A stretch of DNA of 7,301 bases from NCBI GenBank assembly GCA_003454415.1, contig DMKG01000020.1:1-7301 (forward strand), written 5' to 3'. The translations under genes were made by a program, and so were the position numbers. The stretch's first letter is position 1. Each line of letters opens with the position of its first letter. The notes under the pieces are model-generated. The model worked only from the letters and a program-made list of their open reading frames with translations, had not been told where the DNA came from and made no database searches. Source of the DNA: Alphaproteobacteria bacterium (GTDB taxonomy: Bacteria; Pseudomonadota; Alphaproteobacteria; UBA11222). Below, in pieces: positions 6,554-7,301 of this stretch.

Positions 6554-7301
6554 CCCGGCAAATGGGCGGCAAATCGCAGGCGAACATAATCCGCCGTCCA
6601 GTTGCCTGCCTGATCCCGCAATGTCGGAGCCAGAAGATCTATGATTTCCTGACGGATCGCCTCCCGCCGGTCATCGGGCAGCAGGCGAAAGAACGGCGCG
6701 CGGAAGGTTTCCAGCCAGCCGGAAATGCCGGTCGGCAGAGGTGTGGGGCGCGGGATCAATTCGATTTGGTCCACCAGGAAGCCCCCGCGTTTCAGCCGCG
6801 CCGCATATTCTTCCGGGGTTGGATAGAACCAGGGGGCTACCTGCGACTCGTCCAGACCGTATTTCCGGGCAGTGGCCCGTAACGCGACAATGATGGCTGC
6901 GACATTACCATGGCCGCCAAACTCTCCGACAAAGCGCCCGCCGGGCCGCAGCGCCCGGGCGACGGAGGCGATCACCGCATCCGGCTGGGTGATCCAGTGC
7001 AGCACCGCATTGCTGAATACCGCGTCGAAACACGCCGTATAGGACATCGCCACGGCATCCCCCAGCACCGCGTCAAGACCCGCCGCCTGCGCTGCGGCCA
7101 CCAGGGAAGGACTGGAGTCAATTCCGGATACCTTGGCGCCGCTTGCCGCGATTCGCAGGCTGAGCACCCCATCGCCACAGCCGAGATCCAGAATTTCCTC
7201 CCCCGGCTTCGGCGCCAGCAATTCCACCACCGGCGCCGCGAGATCGGCGACAAACCGCGCATTACGCGCATAGGATTCGGCCTGCCATTGCTGGCTTGCG
7301 T
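6550..7301 (-). CDS. Class I SAM-dependent methyltransferase, 5' end cut by the window
   Basis: This protein transfers methyl groups from S-adenosylmethionine to an unidentified substrate. The frame stays open to the right edge. Upstream of a GTG at 7230 (a possible but unlikely start) the codons read WQAESYARNARFVADLAAP, a typical lead-in to this fold, so the true start lies beyond the window and 249 residues are visible. Numbering from the first visible codon, motif I is LDLGCGDG (37-44), the acidic ribose-binding residue is Asp61 in GIDSS, the FSNAVLHW block is at 95-102, and RPGGRF is at 118-123. The NAVLHW and RPGGRF pattern resembles the trans-aconitate methyltransferase/BioC-like group, but that is not enough to name a substrate. 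The C-terminal part (about 135-249) is a helical substrate-side region without a motif I recognise. The stop overlaps the DUF2155 start by 4 bp, so the two genes form one transcript. Confidence 0.9.
   Translation of the reverse strand, partial: ASQQWQAESYARNARFVADLAAPVVELLAPKPGEEILDLGCGDGVLSLRIAASGAKVSGIDSSPSLVAAAQAAGLDAVLGDAVAMSYTACFDAVFSNAVLHWITQPDAVIASVARALRPGGRFVGEFGGHGNVAAIIVALRATARKYGLDESQVAPWFYPTPEEYAARLKRGGFLVDQIELIPRPTPLPTGISGWLETFRAPFFRLLPDDRREAIRQEIIDLLAPTLRDQAGNWTADYVRLRFAAHLPG

Noticed and set aside
1..7301. CRISPR arrays, tRNA/rRNA genes, insertion sequences or phage genes
   Set aside because: No regularly spaced repeats, no tRNA-like cloverleaf, no transposase or integrase motif and no target-site duplication were seen on either strand.

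Overview
The window is GC-rich, densely coded bacterial chromosome, most likely from an alphaproteobacterium. The main support is the run aroQ - accB - accC - aat followed by a convergent DUF2155 gene, an order I associate with alphaproteobacteria, together with the Aat and DUF2155 protein types. This placement comes from remembered family and synteny knowledge, not from a database search.

Layout. The left edge (1-774, + strand) is the C-terminal two thirds of a CysA-type sulfate/thiosulfate ABC transporter ATPase. It is followed after 26 bp by a crotonase-superfamily (enoyl-CoA hydratase/isomerase-like) gene at 801-1601 with a strong Shine-Dalgarno. A 253-bp gap holds a terminator-like hairpin. 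Next is a secreted DUF1223 protein with a CxxC motif (1855-2637) and a 245-bp gap. Then comes a housekeeping block: aroQ (type II 3-dehydroquinase, shikimate pathway), a 197-bp gap rich in inverted repeats, accB and accC (biotin carboxyl carrier protein and biotin carboxylase of acetyl-CoA carboxylase) and aat (leucyl/phenylalanyl-tRNA-protein transferase, N-degron pathway). On the minus strand, facing this block, are a class I SAM-dependent methyltransferase (cut by the right edge) and a secreted DUF2155 protein. These two are joined by a 4-bp ATGA stop/start overlap, and the end of the DUF2155 gene overlaps the end of aat tail to tail by 64 bp.

How the genes work together. accB and accC make the two proteins of the biotin-carboxylation half reaction that starts fatty-acid synthesis and are almost certainly co-transcribed. 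A candidate promoter for them lies in the aroQ-accB gap, with a palindrome over its -10 element. aat could be read from the same transcript. The methyltransferase-DUF2155 pair is probably translationally coupled. The cysA and crotonase genes could share a transcript but have no evident functional link.

I see no mobile element, CRISPR array, RNA gene or clear novel system. The points most worth a second look are the inverted-repeat structure between aroQ and accB, the loss of both catalytic glutamates in the crotonase, and an apparent extra segment in the CysA C-terminal region.
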